NCBI RefSeq assembly: GCF_900096975.1
Contig: NZ_FMYQ01000016.1
Coordinates: 1 to 64,000 of the forward strand
From: Paraburkholderia lycopersici
GTDB lineage: Bacteria; Pseudomonadota; Gammaproteobacteria; Burkholderiales; Burkholderiaceae
Reading direction: 5' to 3'
Length of the DNA: 64,000 nt
This document shows, one piece after another, positions 34,513 to 43,226 of this stretch (position 1 is its first letter; each line of letters begins with the position of its first letter). The position numbers were made by a program, and so were the translations under genes. The notes beneath the pieces were generated by a model. It made no database searches. It saw only the letters and a list, made by a program, of their open reading frames with translations, and had not been told where the DNA came from.

Positions 34513-35376
34513 TCAGCCACCCGTCAAAAACATCACGTCGCGCGGCAGCGGCACGAGGTGCTGCCCGCCGTCCACGACGAGCGTCGTGCCGGTCACGCCC
34601 GAGGCCTTCGCGAGATACAGCGCGGCCTCCACGAGATCGGCGGGCCGCGACGCGCGTTTGAGCGGCGTGACCTGGTGCGCGGCGGCGAAGCTTTCGGGCG
34701 TCTGGTCGCCCGACTGCAACGTGAGGCCGGGCGCGAGCCCCACCACGCGCACCTTCGGCGCGAGCGCCTGGGCGAGCGCGACGGTCGCGTTCTGCAACGC
34801 CGCCTTCGTCAACGTGTACGACAGATAGTCGGGATTCATGTTGTACAGCTTCTGGTCGAGCACGTTGATGACGCAGGTGCGCAGCGTCTCGTCCGTTGCC
34901 GCGGCCTCGGGCGTGGCCTCGTACAGCGTGCGCGCCAGCACGAGCGGCGCGCCCACGTTGACCGCCATGAGTTGCAGCAACTTCGCGTAGCCGACGTCGC
35001 GCGCGGTGTCTTCCTCGAAGCGCGAGGCATTGTTGAGCACGCACGCGGGACGGCCCAGCGCCGCGACGCAGTCCGGCACGAGCCGCGCCACTTGCGCCTC
35101 GTTGCCCAGATCGGCGTGCAGCGCCACGGCCCTGCGGCCCAGCGCCGCGATCTGCGCGACGACCTCGCCGGCGGCCGCGCGCGACTCGCCGTAATGCACG
35201 GCGACGTCCCAGCCGCGCGCCGCGAAGCCGAGCGACAGTTCGCGGCCGATGCGGCGCGCCCCGCCCGTCACCAGCACCACGGGCGCCCGTGCGCCGACGC
35301 CCGAATCGAGGTGCGATGCGGTGGCTGATGCGCTCGTGGCGGCGTCAGCGGGGCGGATGCCGGAAGTTGCGCTCAT
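34513..35376 (-). CDS. SDR-family oxidoreductase, FolM/pteridine-reductase-like
   Basis: 287-residue short-chain dehydrogenase. The NADP-binding motif VTGGARRIGREL lies near residues 36-47; Arg40-Arg41 directly in the glycine loop is the hallmark of pteridine reductase / FolM (dihydromonapterin reductase). The NNAS motif and the catalytic YTLTK (Tyr-x3-Lys) are present, with an active-site INVLDQ segment. Next to folB this supports a role in reduced pterin cofactor synthesis. The first 30 residues are a non-conserved Ser/Ala-rich extension, so the true start may be an internal GTG. The annotated start is only 13 bp from the divergent methyltransferase start. Confidence 0.85.
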   Translation of the reverse strand: MSATSGIRPADAATSASATASHLDSGVGARAPVVLVTGGARRIGRELSLGFAARGWDVAVHYGESRAAAGEVVAQIAALGRRAVALHADLGNEAQVARLVPDCVAALGRPACVLNNASRFEEDTARDVGYAKLLQLMAVNVGAPLVLARTLYEATPEAAATDETLRTCVINVLDQKLYNMNPDYLSYTLTKAALQNATVALAQALAPKVRVVGLAPGLTLQSGDQTPESFAAAHQVTPLKRASRPADLVEAALYLAKASGVTGTTLVVDGGQHLVPLPRDVMFLTGG

Positions 35377-35389
35377 TTACAATGCCGGG

Positions 35390-36592
35390 ATGAATCCGAA
35401 AGCTCACGAACCCGATAGTTTACCTGTTCCCGAGCCGATCGCGCTCGCGCAGTCCGAGGCGCTCGCGGCCACGCTGCGCGCCGAGATCGCGACGGCGGGC
35501 GGCTGGCTGCCGTTCGACCGCTACATGGAGCGCGCGCTCTACGCGCCGGGACTGGGCTACTACAGCGGCGGCGCGCGCAAGTTCGGCCTCCTCGCCGACG
35601 ACGGCAGCGACTTCGTGACCGCGCCCGAGCTTTCGCCGCTTTTCGCCGCGACGCTCGCGCGCGCCGTCGGCGAGGCGCTCGCGGCAAGCGGCACGCAGCG
35701 CCTGATGGAGTTCGGCGCGGGCACGGGGCGTCTCGCGGCAGGGGTGATGCTCGCGCTCGACGCCGCGGGCGTGCCATTCGACTCCTACGCGATCGTCGAT
35801 TTGTCGGGCGAGCTGCGCGAGCGCCAGCGCGAAACGATCGCGAAGCTCGCGCCGGCGCTCATCGAACGCGTGACGTGGCTCGACGCGCTGCCCGCGCAGT
35901 TCGAGGGCGTCGTGATCGGCAACGAGGTGCTCGACGCCATGCCGGTGCGCCTCTTCGCGCGCAAGGACGCCGTGTGGCACGAACGCGGCGTGAGCGTGAA
36001 CGCCGAAGGCGCCTTCGTCTTCGCCGACCAGCCGGCGAATTCGGGACGCGACGCCCACTGGCCCGGGAGCGCGCTCGCGGGTGTGGAGGGCAGCGAGGAC
36101 TACCTGACCGAGACGCACGAAGCGGCGCTCGCGTTCACGCGCACCGTATGCGCGATGCTCGTGCGCGGCGCGGCGTTCTTCATCGACTATGGGTTTCCGC
36201 GCCACGAGTATTACCACGCGCAACGCGCGCAGGGCACGCTGATGTGCCACTACCGGCATCGTGCGCACGGCGACCCGTTCCTCTATCCGGGTTTGCAGGA
36301 CATCACCGCGCACGTGGAATTCACGGGCATTGCCGAGGCCGGCGTCGAAGCGGGCGCGGACCTGCTCGGCTATACCTCGCAGGCGCGCTTTCTGATGAAC
36401 GCCGGCATTACCGAGGTGCTCGGCGACATCGATCCGAGCGACCCGCAACGCTTTCTGCCCGCCGCGAACGCGGTGCAAAAGCTCGTTTCCGAAGCGGAGA
36501 TGGGCGAGCTCTTCAAGGTGATTGCGTTTTCGCGCGGCATCGGCGAGACCATCGCGGCGTTCGCGCGCGGCGACCGCAGCCACACCCTCTGA
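35390..36592 (+). CDS. MidA/NDUFAF7-like SAM-dependent methyltransferase
   Basis: 400-residue class I methyltransferase of the COG1565 family. SAM-binding motif LMEFGAGTGRLAAGVMLAL lies near residues 104-122 and IVDLSGELRERQRETI near 134-149; IGNEVLDAMPVRLF and FFIDYGFPRHEYYH are family signatures. The human homologue NDUFAF7 methylates an Arg of a complex I subunit; bacterial members may modify Nuo or other proteins, which is inference. It follows the divergent SDR start by 13 bp and precedes the DUF2905 gene by 19 bp. Confidence 0.88.
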   Translation: MNPKAHEPDSLPVPEPIALAQSEALAATLRAEIATAGGWLPFDRYMERALYAPGLGYYSGGARKFGLLADDGSDFVTAPELSPLFAATLARAVGEALAASGTQRLMEFGAGTGRLAAGVMLALDAAGVPFDSYAIVDLSGELRERQRETIAKLAPALIERVTWLDALPAQFEGVVIGNEVLDAMPVRLFARKDAVWHERGVSVNAEGAFVFADQPANSGRDAHWPGSALAGVEGSEDYLTETHEAALAFTRTVCAMLVRGAAFFIDYGFPRHEYYHAQRAQGTLMCHYRHRAHGDPFLYPGLQDITAHVEFTGIAEAGVEAGADLLGYTSQARFLMNAGITEVLGDIDPSDPQRFLPAANAVQKLVSEAEMGELFKVIAFSRGIGETIAAFARGDRSHTL

Positions 36593-36611
36593 TGCTCACG
36601 CCCAGGCGACC

Positions 36612-36806
36612 ATGATCCGCTGGTTTCTTACCACCTTCATCGCCGTCGCCATTCTTTCGGGTGCGCAGCCTTGGCTCAGGAAGCTCGGCATCGGGCGGCT
36701 GCCCGGCGACATCACGCTGCGCATTTTCGGCCGCGAATATCCGCTGCCGTTCATGTCGACGCTCGTGCTTTCGATGGCGCTTTCATTTCTCGTGCGCGCG
36801 CTCTGA
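36612..36806 (+). CDS. DUF2905 small membrane protein
   Basis: 64-residue inner-membrane protein matching the DUF2905 family: one N-terminal hydrophobic segment (MIRWFLTTFIAVAILSGAQP), a conserved middle RKLGIGRLPGDITLRIFGREYPLPF, and a second hydrophobic segment at the end. The conserved LPGD motif is the family hallmark. Function unknown. It is probably co-transcribed with the methyltransferase gene (19 bp apart) and converges on cca. Confidence 0.88.
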   Translation: MIRWFLTTFIAVAILSGAQPWLRKLGIGRLPGDITLRIFGREYPLPFMSTLVLSMALSFLVRAL

Positions 36807-36834
36807 GCGCACGGGAAACGAGCAGCCAGGTCCG

Positions 36835-38091
36835 TCAGGACGATGCGAGCGCGGCTTCCACGGCCGCGATGCGCGCCTGGTGCACGGCCTCCTTGATTTT
36901 CCCGGCGTCGCCCTTCTTTTCGCCCGCCTGCGCGATGGCCTGTGCAATCGCGCCCGCATCGACGCCGCGCGCCGCCACGAGCGCTACGCGCAGCCGCTCG
37001 GCCTGCGGATAAGGCGCATTCTCCCAGTTCAGCCGCCCGCGCAGGTCCGACTCGCAGGCCTGCAGCGCCTCGGCAAAACGCGCGGGCTTGCGCAGCGCGT
37101 CGCAGCGTTCGAGCAGGCGCACGAGCGCGGCCGCGCCCATGTCGGTCACGCGATGCACGTTGCCGTGCTCGCGCGCCACCAGCACCGCCAGCTCGCGGCA
37201 GTCGTTGGGCACGCGCAGCCGGTCGCACAGCGGCTTGAGCAGATCGACGCTGCGCCCCTCGTGGCCGAGGTGGCGCGGCAACACGTCCTCGGGCGTCGTG
37301 CCCTTGCCGAGATCGTGCGTGAGCGCCGCGAAGCGCACCGGCAGCGTGTAGCCCTGGGCGGCCGCATGGTCGATCACCATCATCACGTGCACGCCCGTAT
37401 CGACTTCCGGGTGATAGTCGGCGCGCTGCGGAACGCCCCATAGCGCATCGACCTCGGGCAACACGCGCGCGAGCGCGCCGCAATCGCGGAGCACCTCGAA
37501 CATGCGCGAAGGCTTCGATTCCATCAGGCCGCGCGAGAGTTCCTGCCACACGCGTTCGGGCACGAGCGCATCGACTTCGCCCGATGCGACCATCTCGCGC
37601 ATGAGATCGAGCGTCTCGGGCGCAACGGCGAAATCGGCGAAACGCGCCGCAAAACGCGCGATGCGCAGAATGCGCACGGGGTCTTCGAGAAACGCCTCGC
37701 TCACGTGACGAAACACGCGCGCCCGCAGATCGCGCGCGCCGCCGAACGGATCGACGACCTCTCCCGTGAGCACGCCGCCCGGCTGCACTTCGCGCGCCAT
37801 CGCGTTGATCGTGAGATCGCGCCGCGCAAGGTCTTCTTCGAGCGTCACGTCGGGCGAGTAGTAGAACTGGAAGCCGTGATAGCCGGCGGCCGTCTTGCGC
37901 TCGGTGCGCGCGAGCGCGTACTCCTCATGGGTATCCGGATGCAGAAAAACCGGAAAGTCCTTGCCCACGGGTCGATAGCCCTGTGCGACCATCTGCGCGG
38001 GCGTCGCGCCCACCACGACGTAATCGCGGTCGCGCACCGGCAGCCCGAGCATTTCGTCGCGGATCGCACCGCCTACGACATAGATCTTCAT
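36835..38091 (-). CDS. cca: Multifunctional CCA-adding tRNA nucleotidyltransferase
   Basis: Adds and repairs the 3' CCA end of tRNAs. 418 residues, class II nucleotidyltransferase. Catalytic head: MKIYVVGGAIRDEMLGLPVRDRDYVV with the DxD (Asp21, Asp23) carboxylates; RRDLTINAMA and the RxxR-containing EDPVRILRIARFAARF follow. A C-terminal HD domain (RFAALTHDLGKGTTPEDVLPRHLGHE) gives the phosphohydrolase activities of the long beta/gamma-proteobacterial type. Its ATG overlaps the GST stop by 4 bp (ATGA), implying translational coupling. Confidence 0.96.
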   Translation of the reverse strand: MKIYVVGGAIRDEMLGLPVRDRDYVVVGATPAQMVAQGYRPVGKDFPVFLHPDTHEEYALARTERKTAAGYHGFQFYYSPDVTLEEDLARRDLTINAMAREVQPGGVLTGEVVDPFGGARDLRARVFRHVSEAFLEDPVRILRIARFAARFADFAVAPETLDLMREMVASGEVDALVPERVWQELSRGLMESKPSRMFEVLRDCGALARVLPEVDALWGVPQRADYHPEVDTGVHVMMVIDHAAAQGYTLPVRFAALTHDLGKGTTPEDVLPRHLGHEGRSVDLLKPLCDRLRVPNDCRELAVLVAREHGNVHRVTDMGAAALVRLLERCDALRKPARFAEALQACESDLRGRLNWENAPYPQAERLRVALVAARGVDAGAIAQAIAQAGEKKGDAGKIKEAVHQARIAAVEAALASS

Positions 38092-38738
38092 TCGTCGTCG
38101 CGTTCGTCGTCGGCGACGATGTGGGTTTCGCGGCGCGCCGCCTCGACCCATTCGGCCACCGCAGGCAGTGCGCTCACGCGCTGGACGTAGGCCGCCGCTT
38201 CGGGCGAAAGCGCCGGCTGATAGCTGTTCAGCCGCATGACGACCGGCGCGTACATCGCGTCGGCAATACCGAACTCGCCGAACAGGAACGGGCCGCCGCT
38301 CGCGGCGAGGCACTCGCGCCAGAGCGCGTCGATGCGCGCGACGTCGGCGAGCGCGCCCGGCGTCGCACCCGCGCCTGGCTTCGCCTTGCGGATGTTCATC
38401 GGCATGTGGCTGCGCAGCTCGCCGAAGCCCGCATGCATTTCGGCGCTCACGCTACGCGCGCGGGCGCGCGCGTTCGCGTCGCGCGGCCACAGCGCGTGCT
38501 GCGGGAAGCGCTCGGCGAGCGTCTCGGCGATCGCGAGCGAATCCCATACGGCAAAGCCGTCGTCGGCAACGAGGCACGGCACCTTGCCCGAGGCTGAGAA
38601 CGCGAGGATCGAGGACTTGGTGCGGGGCTCGTCGAGCTCGATCAGCACTTCCTCGAATGCAATGCCGAAGTGCCTGAGCAGCACCCAGGGGCGCATCGAC
38701 CACGACGAATAGTTCTTGTCTCCGATTACGAGCTTCAT
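38088..38738 (-). CDS. Glutathione S-transferase family protein
   Basis: 216-residue cytosolic-type GST. N-terminal thioredoxin-like domain (KLVIGDKNYSSWSMRPWVLL with the likely catalytic Ser at 11-12; SGKVPCLVADD with the cis-Pro; WDSLAIAETLAER), followed by a helical domain containing FGIADAMYAPVVMRL. The pattern matches the YfcF/zeta-like group common beside cca in Burkholderiales. The physiological substrate is unknown. Overlaps the start of cca by 4 bp. Confidence 0.88.
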   Translation of the reverse strand: MKLVIGDKNYSSWSMRPWVLLRHFGIAFEEVLIELDEPRTKSSILAFSASGKVPCLVADDGFAVWDSLAIAETLAERFPQHALWPRDANARARARSVSAEMHAGFGELRSHMPMNIRKAKPGAGATPGALADVARIDALWRECLAASGGPFLFGEFGIADAMYAPVVMRLNSYQPALSPEAAAYVQRVSALPAVAEWVEAARRETHIVADDERDDE

Positions 38739-38789
38739 TGTGCAAATGACCGTAGTGAGTTGAATGGGCGCCGGCCGGCGACTTGCCGC

Positions 38790-39746
38790 CTACCGGCCGG
38801 CGCTTGCGCGAAAGATGTTCAGACGCGAGCGCAGCGAGGCGTCCGCGAGATAGAGCGGCGCGATCGTCTCGATGCTGGCCGGGTCGATGTCGAGCTCGGG
38901 CGCGAGCGGACCGCCAAGCACGCTGTCCACTTTCATCGAGTCGAGATTATCGCGCGTGAGCACCGGCACGCCAGGCGCCATCTCGAACGATAGCGCCTGC
39001 AGACGCCCGAACGCATCGGGCAGCCGCACGATGCGCGCGTGCCGGCCGACCACCTCGCCGCAGTACTGCAGCAACTGCTCGAGCGTGTAGACGGCCGGTC
39101 CGCCAAGTTCGTAAGTGTGCCCGCTCGCGGCATCGAGATCGAGTACGTTGACGATGGCCTTCGACACGTCGCCGACGAATACCGGCTGGAACTTCGCGTC
39201 GGGCATGGCGAGCGGGATCACGGGAAAGAGCCGCTGCAGGAGCGCGAAGCGGTTGAGGAAACTGTCCTCGGGGCCGAACACGACCGAAGGCCGGAAGATC
39301 GTCGTGGCGAGCGACGTGGAGGCATGCACGGCTTTCTCGCCGTCGCCCTTCGAGCGCAGATACATGCTCGGCCCGCGCGGATCGGCGCCGAGCGCGCTCA
39401 TGTGGATGAGCCGGTGCACGCCCTTGCTCTCGCACGCGGCGACGATCTTCGTGGGCAGCTCGACGTGCAACCTCGCGAAGCCCGGCCCGTAGGGATCGCC
39501 GCGCCCGCCATTGAGCGTGCCGACGAGATTGACGACGGCGTCCGCGCTCTCGACGAACGCGGCGAGCGCGACGGGATCGGACACATCGGTCTCGACCACG
39601 TCGACGGGCAGCAGGGTGAGATGGCGGGCGTTGTAACGGCGTCGGGTCGCGATGCGCACGTCCTTGCCCGCCTCGACGAGCGCGTTGACGAGATGGCTGC
39701 CGATGAATCCCGAACCGCCGATGACCGCAATGGCTTGATGTCTCAT
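38790..39746 (-). CDS. Complex I NDUFA9-like NAD(P)-binding protein
   Basis: 318-residue atypical SDR / NAD-dependent epimerase-like protein of the NDUFA9-related family. The N-terminal dinucleotide motif IAVIGGSGFIGSHLVNALVEAG is intact; RRYNARHLTLLPVDVVETDVSD and FRPSVVFGPEDSFLNRFA are family patterns. The catalytic Tyr-x3-Lys is altered (YLRSKGDGEKAV), as usual for these proteins, so it may bind cofactor structurally. A GAGGAGG site fixes the start at 39746. A GC-rich inverted repeat (CGCCGGCCGG / CCGGCCGGCG) spans the stop codon (38766-38803) and may end or stabilise the message. Confidence 0.86.
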   Translation of the reverse strand: MRHQAIAVIGGSGFIGSHLVNALVEAGKDVRIATRRRYNARHLTLLPVDVVETDVSDPVALAAFVESADAVVNLVGTLNGGRGDPYGPGFARLHVELPTKIVAACESKGVHRLIHMSALGADPRGPSMYLRSKGDGEKAVHASTSLATTIFRPSVVFGPEDSFLNRFALLQRLFPVIPLAMPDAKFQPVFVGDVSKAIVNVLDLDAASGHTYELGGPAVYTLEQLLQYCGEVVGRHARIVRLPDAFGRLQALSFEMAPGVPVLTRDNLDSMKVDSVLGGPLAPELDIDPASIETIAPLYLADASLRSRLNIFRASAGR

Positions 39747-39866
39747 CCTGACCTCCTCGGGCAGACGGCGCCGCCGCATACGAGGTCCGGTTCGTCCGAC
39801 GGCGCGCCAGCCTGGAGGTGGAGCACGCCGCGTGCCGTCATGCCGCGCGGCATGATGGCACGGCGC

Positions 39867-41840
39867 TTACGGCGAGATATAGCCGAGACGCGCCTTCAGC
39901 GATTGCGGACGGCCCTCGAACAGCGCCGCATAGTAGACCGTGTTCGACAACACGTTTTTCACGTAGTCGCGGGTTTCCTGGAACGGAATCGTTTCCGCGA
40001 AGATGGCGCCTTCGACGCCGCCCTGCAACGACTGGCGCCACGCGCGCGGACGCCCCGGCCCGGCGTTGTAGCCCGCCGTAGCGAGCACGGCCGAGCCGTC
40101 GAACTGATTGTAGATCATCGACAAATAGTTCGTTCCGAGCAGGATGTTGGTGTCGAGATCGTTGAGCTGATCGCGCGAGAGCGGGCCGAGGCCGATCTTC
40201 TTCGCCACCATCTGCGCCGTGGCCGGCATGATCTGCATGAGGCCGCTCGCGCCCACGCCCGACTTCGCATTGAGAATGAAGCGCGACTCCTGGCGGATGA
40301 GCCCATACGCCCATTCGACGTCGAGGCCGTTGGTCTGCGCGTCGCGCTCCACCACGTCGCGGAACGGCGCGAGATAGCGCAGCGAGAAGTCGTGCTCGGT
40401 CTGCGTGCGGTCGGCCGTGTTGACGGTGCGGTCGAGCAACTGGATACGCTTCGCGTATTCGGCGACGGCGAGCAGTTGACGATCGCTCATGCCGCGTAGC
40501 GGCCAGTTCCATTCGCGATTGCCTTCGAGCCGCAGGTTCAGCGCGTAAAAACGTTGCGCGAGCGCGAAGCCCGGCGTTTGCGCGGCCTGCGCGACTTCGG
40601 CGTCGCTGACCGTGGTCCTGGGCGGAATCGTGATCTTCTGCCCGAGTTCTTCGGTGGCGAGCTGGCCGTAGAAGTTGTAGCCCTGCGAAATCGACGCGAA
40701 CTCCTGGTTCGCCTGCGCCGTTTCGCCCGCCTGCTTGAGCGCGCGCGCGTGCCAGTAAACCCACGACGGTTGCGCGCGCAGCGCGGCCGGCATCTGCTCG
40801 ATCGACCAGCGCACCATGGTCCAGTCGCCGCCCAGCAGCGCGGCGCGCGTACGCCATTCGTAAGCCGGGCTCGAGAGCGGTGCGTTGACCGAGAGCCGGT
40901 ACCAGTCGAGCGCGGCGGGCAAGCGCTTGAGCGCCCCCTGATAACCGATCGTGCCCCAGCCGATCGCGCGCTCCGGCGAACTGAGCGAAGGCGCGACGGC
41001 CGCGAACGTGGCCGCGGCCATGGCGGGGTCGTTGCGCGCCATCACGGTCACGGCGAGCAGCGCGAGTTGATGCGATTGCGGATCGGCGGTGACGCCTTGC
41101 GCGAGCGTGAGCGGCGGCGCGCTCACGGCCTGGCTGAACGCCGTCGGGTCGGGACGCTGCGCGAGGCCGTCGAGCAGCTTCGCGCCGGTCGAGGTCTGGT
41201 TCTGCTCGTAGGCGAGGCGAATTTGCTGCCAGACGTCGTCGTTCGAGAACTGGCCTTTGATGGCGAGCGCCGTGATGAGATCGACGCAACCGTCGCCGTA
41301 ATAGCGCGGCTCGACGAGCAGCGCGCGCGCGTCGTTGGCGACGTTCTCGCCGCGCGCCGCGCGCGACTCGAGCGCATAGCACTTCACCTGCGTGTCGTCG
41401 TTGAGCACGAAGCGCGGATATTGCTGGTCGAAGTTGGCCCAGTCGTGGCGCGCGCCGAGCACGAGCAGATAGTCGTTGCGCATGCGGTCGGCGATCGCCT
41501 GGCCGTCGTAGCGCTGCAGGAACGACAGCACCGGCGCATCGGGCGCGTCCACGCGCGCGTGGCCCTGCGAATCGAAAAGCTGCGGCTTGAGCTGGAAGTA
41601 CTCGAGATACGCCGGCGCCGGGTAATCGGGAATCGTCGCAGCGAGTTGGGCGGCGCGCGCGGGGTCGTTGTTGCGCGCGGCTTCGCGAAGCTGGATGAAG
41701 GTCTGGTCGTCGCTGGAAAGGACTGCGCCTACGGGCAGTGCGACGGGGCGCACGGCGGACGCCGTGCTGCATGCTACGAGTGCCGCGGCAGTCAGTGCGA
41801 GACCGACCACGCGATATACTCGGACAAGGCGTTTGGACAT
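39867..41840 (-). CDS. slt: Soluble lytic transglycosylase, lipoprotein
   Basis: 657-residue Slt70-like murein transglycosylase that cleaves peptidoglycan glycans to 1,6-anhydro products in the periplasm. The N-terminus is a lipoprotein signal (LALTAAALVAC-STAS, lipobox Cys about residue 24). The long helical superhelix domain runs to about residue 480; the C-terminal SLT domain has the catalytic Glu518 in LIRQESRFILNAKSGVGASG and the downstream MQIMPATAQ and AGYNAGPGR motifs. Divergent from the 5-FCL gene with starts 20 bp apart. The family is involved in cell-wall turnover. Confidence 0.93.
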   Translation of the reverse strand: MSKRLVRVYRVVGLALTAAALVACSTASAVRPVALPVGAVLSSDDQTFIQLREAARNNDPARAAQLAATIPDYPAPAYLEYFQLKPQLFDSQGHARVDAPDAPVLSFLQRYDGQAIADRMRNDYLLVLGARHDWANFDQQYPRFVLNDDTQVKCYALESRAARGENVANDARALLVEPRYYGDGCVDLITALAIKGQFSNDDVWQQIRLAYEQNQTSTGAKLLDGLAQRPDPTAFSQAVSAPPLTLAQGVTADPQSHQLALLAVTVMARNDPAMAAATFAAVAPSLSSPERAIGWGTIGYQGALKRLPAALDWYRLSVNAPLSSPAYEWRTRAALLGGDWTMVRWSIEQMPAALRAQPSWVYWHARALKQAGETAQANQEFASISQGYNFYGQLATEELGQKITIPPRTTVSDAEVAQAAQTPGFALAQRFYALNLRLEGNREWNWPLRGMSDRQLLAVAEYAKRIQLLDRTVNTADRTQTEHDFSLRYLAPFRDVVERDAQTNGLDVEWAYGLIRQESRFILNAKSGVGASGLMQIMPATAQMVAKKIGLGPLSRDQLNDLDTNILLGTNYLSMIYNQFDGSAVLATAGYNAGPGRPRAWRQSLQGGVEGAIFAETIPFQETRDYVKNVLSNTVYYAALFEGRPQSLKARLGYISP

Positions 41841-41860
41841 CGTTATTTCTGGAGCGCGAG

Positions 41861-42475
41861 GTGAACCCAAGGATAGCACGCAACCCCCATGCGGAATCCA
41901 AAAAGGACTGGCGTGCAAGGCTGCTTCCCCGGCGAATCGAAGCAGCTTCCGACGTGGCAATCGGCGAAGCGCTGACGGTTCGTCTCGATGCTCTCGTTGC
42001 ACAGTTTGCTCCGGATTCGATCGGCTTCTACTGGCCCCTGCGCGGCGAGTTCGATGCGCGCCCCTGGCTCGCCGCCTGGCTCGCCGCCGATCCCTCGCGC
42101 CGCGCCGCCCTCCCCGCCATCGCCGAGCGCCACGCGCCGCTCGCCTTCCACGCCTGGACGCCCGACGCGCCGATGCGCGAAGGCCATCACGGCATTCCCG
42201 AGCCGGCCTCGCAGGACGTGATCGTGCCCGACCTGCTGCTCGTGCCCTGCGTGGGTTTCGATCGCGAAGGCTACCGGCTGGGCTACGGCGGCGGCTACTA
42301 CGACCGCACGCTCGCCGCATGGCCCGGCGGGGCGTTGCCCGTCACCGTGGGCATTGCATATGAGGCGTGTCGCATCGACGACGGCGTGCTCGCGCGCGAG
42401 GCGCATGACCTGCCGCTCGACGCCGTGGTGACCGAAGCCGCCACGCACCTTTGCGCGCGTGCGCGGGTGCGCTAG
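41861..42475 (+). CDS. 5-formyltetrahydrofolate cyclo-ligase family protein
   Basis: 204-residue enzyme converting 5-formyl-THF to 5,10-methenyl-THF with ATP. The core signature LGYGGGYYDRTLA (residues about 139-151) and VPCVGFDREGYRL just before it are diagnostic; IGFYWPLRGEFDARP is the N-terminal strand region. The start is a GTG at 41861 with GGAG 6 nt upstream; longer readings would run into the divergent slt gene. It restores folate flux and is not in an operon with other folate genes here. Confidence 0.9.
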   Translation: MNPRIARNPHAESKKDWRARLLPRRIEAASDVAIGEALTVRLDALVAQFAPDSIGFYWPLRGEFDARPWLAAWLAADPSRRAALPAIAERHAPLAFHAWTPDAPMREGHHGIPEPASQDVIVPDLLLVPCVGFDREGYRLGYGGGYYDRTLAAWPGGALPVTVGIAYEACRIDDGVLAREAHDLPLDAVVTEAATHLCARARVR

Positions 42476-42496
42476 CGGCGTCGGCGTTTCAACGGC

Positions 42497-43009
42497 TCAA
42501 AGCGAAGCCGCCGCGCGCGCGGCGGTGTCGTAGAGTCCCGACGCGTTGCGCATGAGCTGCGCCGCGTCGCCGATCTGCTGGTTCGTGAGGCCGCTTTCCT
42601 TGAGCGTCGCGATGAGGCAGCTCTCGCGCACGTCGCGATAGCGCAGGCACAGCGCGCGCCCCTCGTCCGTCACCGAAAAGAAGACTTCCTTGCCGGTCTT
42701 TTCGCTTTTTACGTACCCTCTGGAGACGAGCTTCTTTAACGCATACGTGGCCACGTGCGTGTCCTCGATGTTGAGCACGAAGCAGATGTCCGCGAGCTTC
42801 TTGCGCCGCTCGCGATGGCCGACGTGATGGAGCAGCGACACCTCGATCGGCGTCATGTCCTTTACGCCCGCCGCCGACATGCAGCGCACCATCCAGCGGT
42901 TGAACGCGTTGCTCGCCATGATGAGCGCGTACTCGAACTCGGAAAGCTCGGCGCTCGACTCGGAGACGAGATGTTCGGACGAAACGATTTTGGTCGGCTG
43001 GCGCGACAT
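42497..43009 (-). CDS. MarR-like winged-helix regulator
   Basis: 170-residue winged-helix DNA-binding protein of the MarR-like type. A dimerising helix (ELSEFEYALIMASNAFNRWM) precedes the recognition region (MTPIEVSLLHHVGHRERRKK; LNIEDTHVATYALKKLVSRG; wing VKSEKTGKEVFFSVTDEGRA). It is divergent from pxpBCA, with a strong palindrome between them, so it probably controls itself and the 5-oxoproline genes. The effector is unknown; 5-oxoproline would be a simple guess. Confidence 0.85.
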   Translation of the reverse strand: MSRQPTKIVSSEHLVSESSAELSEFEYALIMASNAFNRWMVRCMSAAGVKDMTPIEVSLLHHVGHRERRKKLADICFVLNIEDTHVATYALKKLVSRGYVKSEKTGKEVFFSVTDEGRALCLRYRDVRESCLIATLKESGLTNQQIGDAAQLMRNASGLYDTAARAAASL

Positions 43010-43101
43010 GGCAGAAAACCCGTTGGTCGGTGATCGAAGAGGGAAAGCGGCGTGGCGTGAGTGTAATTGCAGCGGGGGTCGAGTGCGCCTGGCGAAAACG
43101 C

Positions 43102-43146
43102 TTATTGATAATTTGTAGATAATTTATCGACAATGTACGCTATAAG
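43102..43146. promoter_or_regulatory. Operator-like 21-bp palindrome in the marR / pxp intergenic region
   Basis: Arms TTGTAGATAA (43113-43122) and TTATCGACAA (43124-43133) form a 21-bp inverted repeat, 9 of 10 positions matched, centred on 43123. A third half-site TTGATAA lies at 43105-43111. On the minus strand TTGTCG (43128-43133) and TATCAA (43105-43110) are 17 bp apart and could be the marR-like gene's promoter, directly under the palindrome. On the plus strand TATAAG (43141-43146) is a -10 candidate for pxpB. The site is AT-rich and well placed for a regulator acting on both genes. Confidence 0.65.
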
Positions 43147-43226
43147 GAACCGTCGCCAGCCGTCTCTGCGCGGTGTTGCGAGCCGCGAGTTTCGACCGGC
43201 CGAACCGTCCTCTTGAACGATTTACC

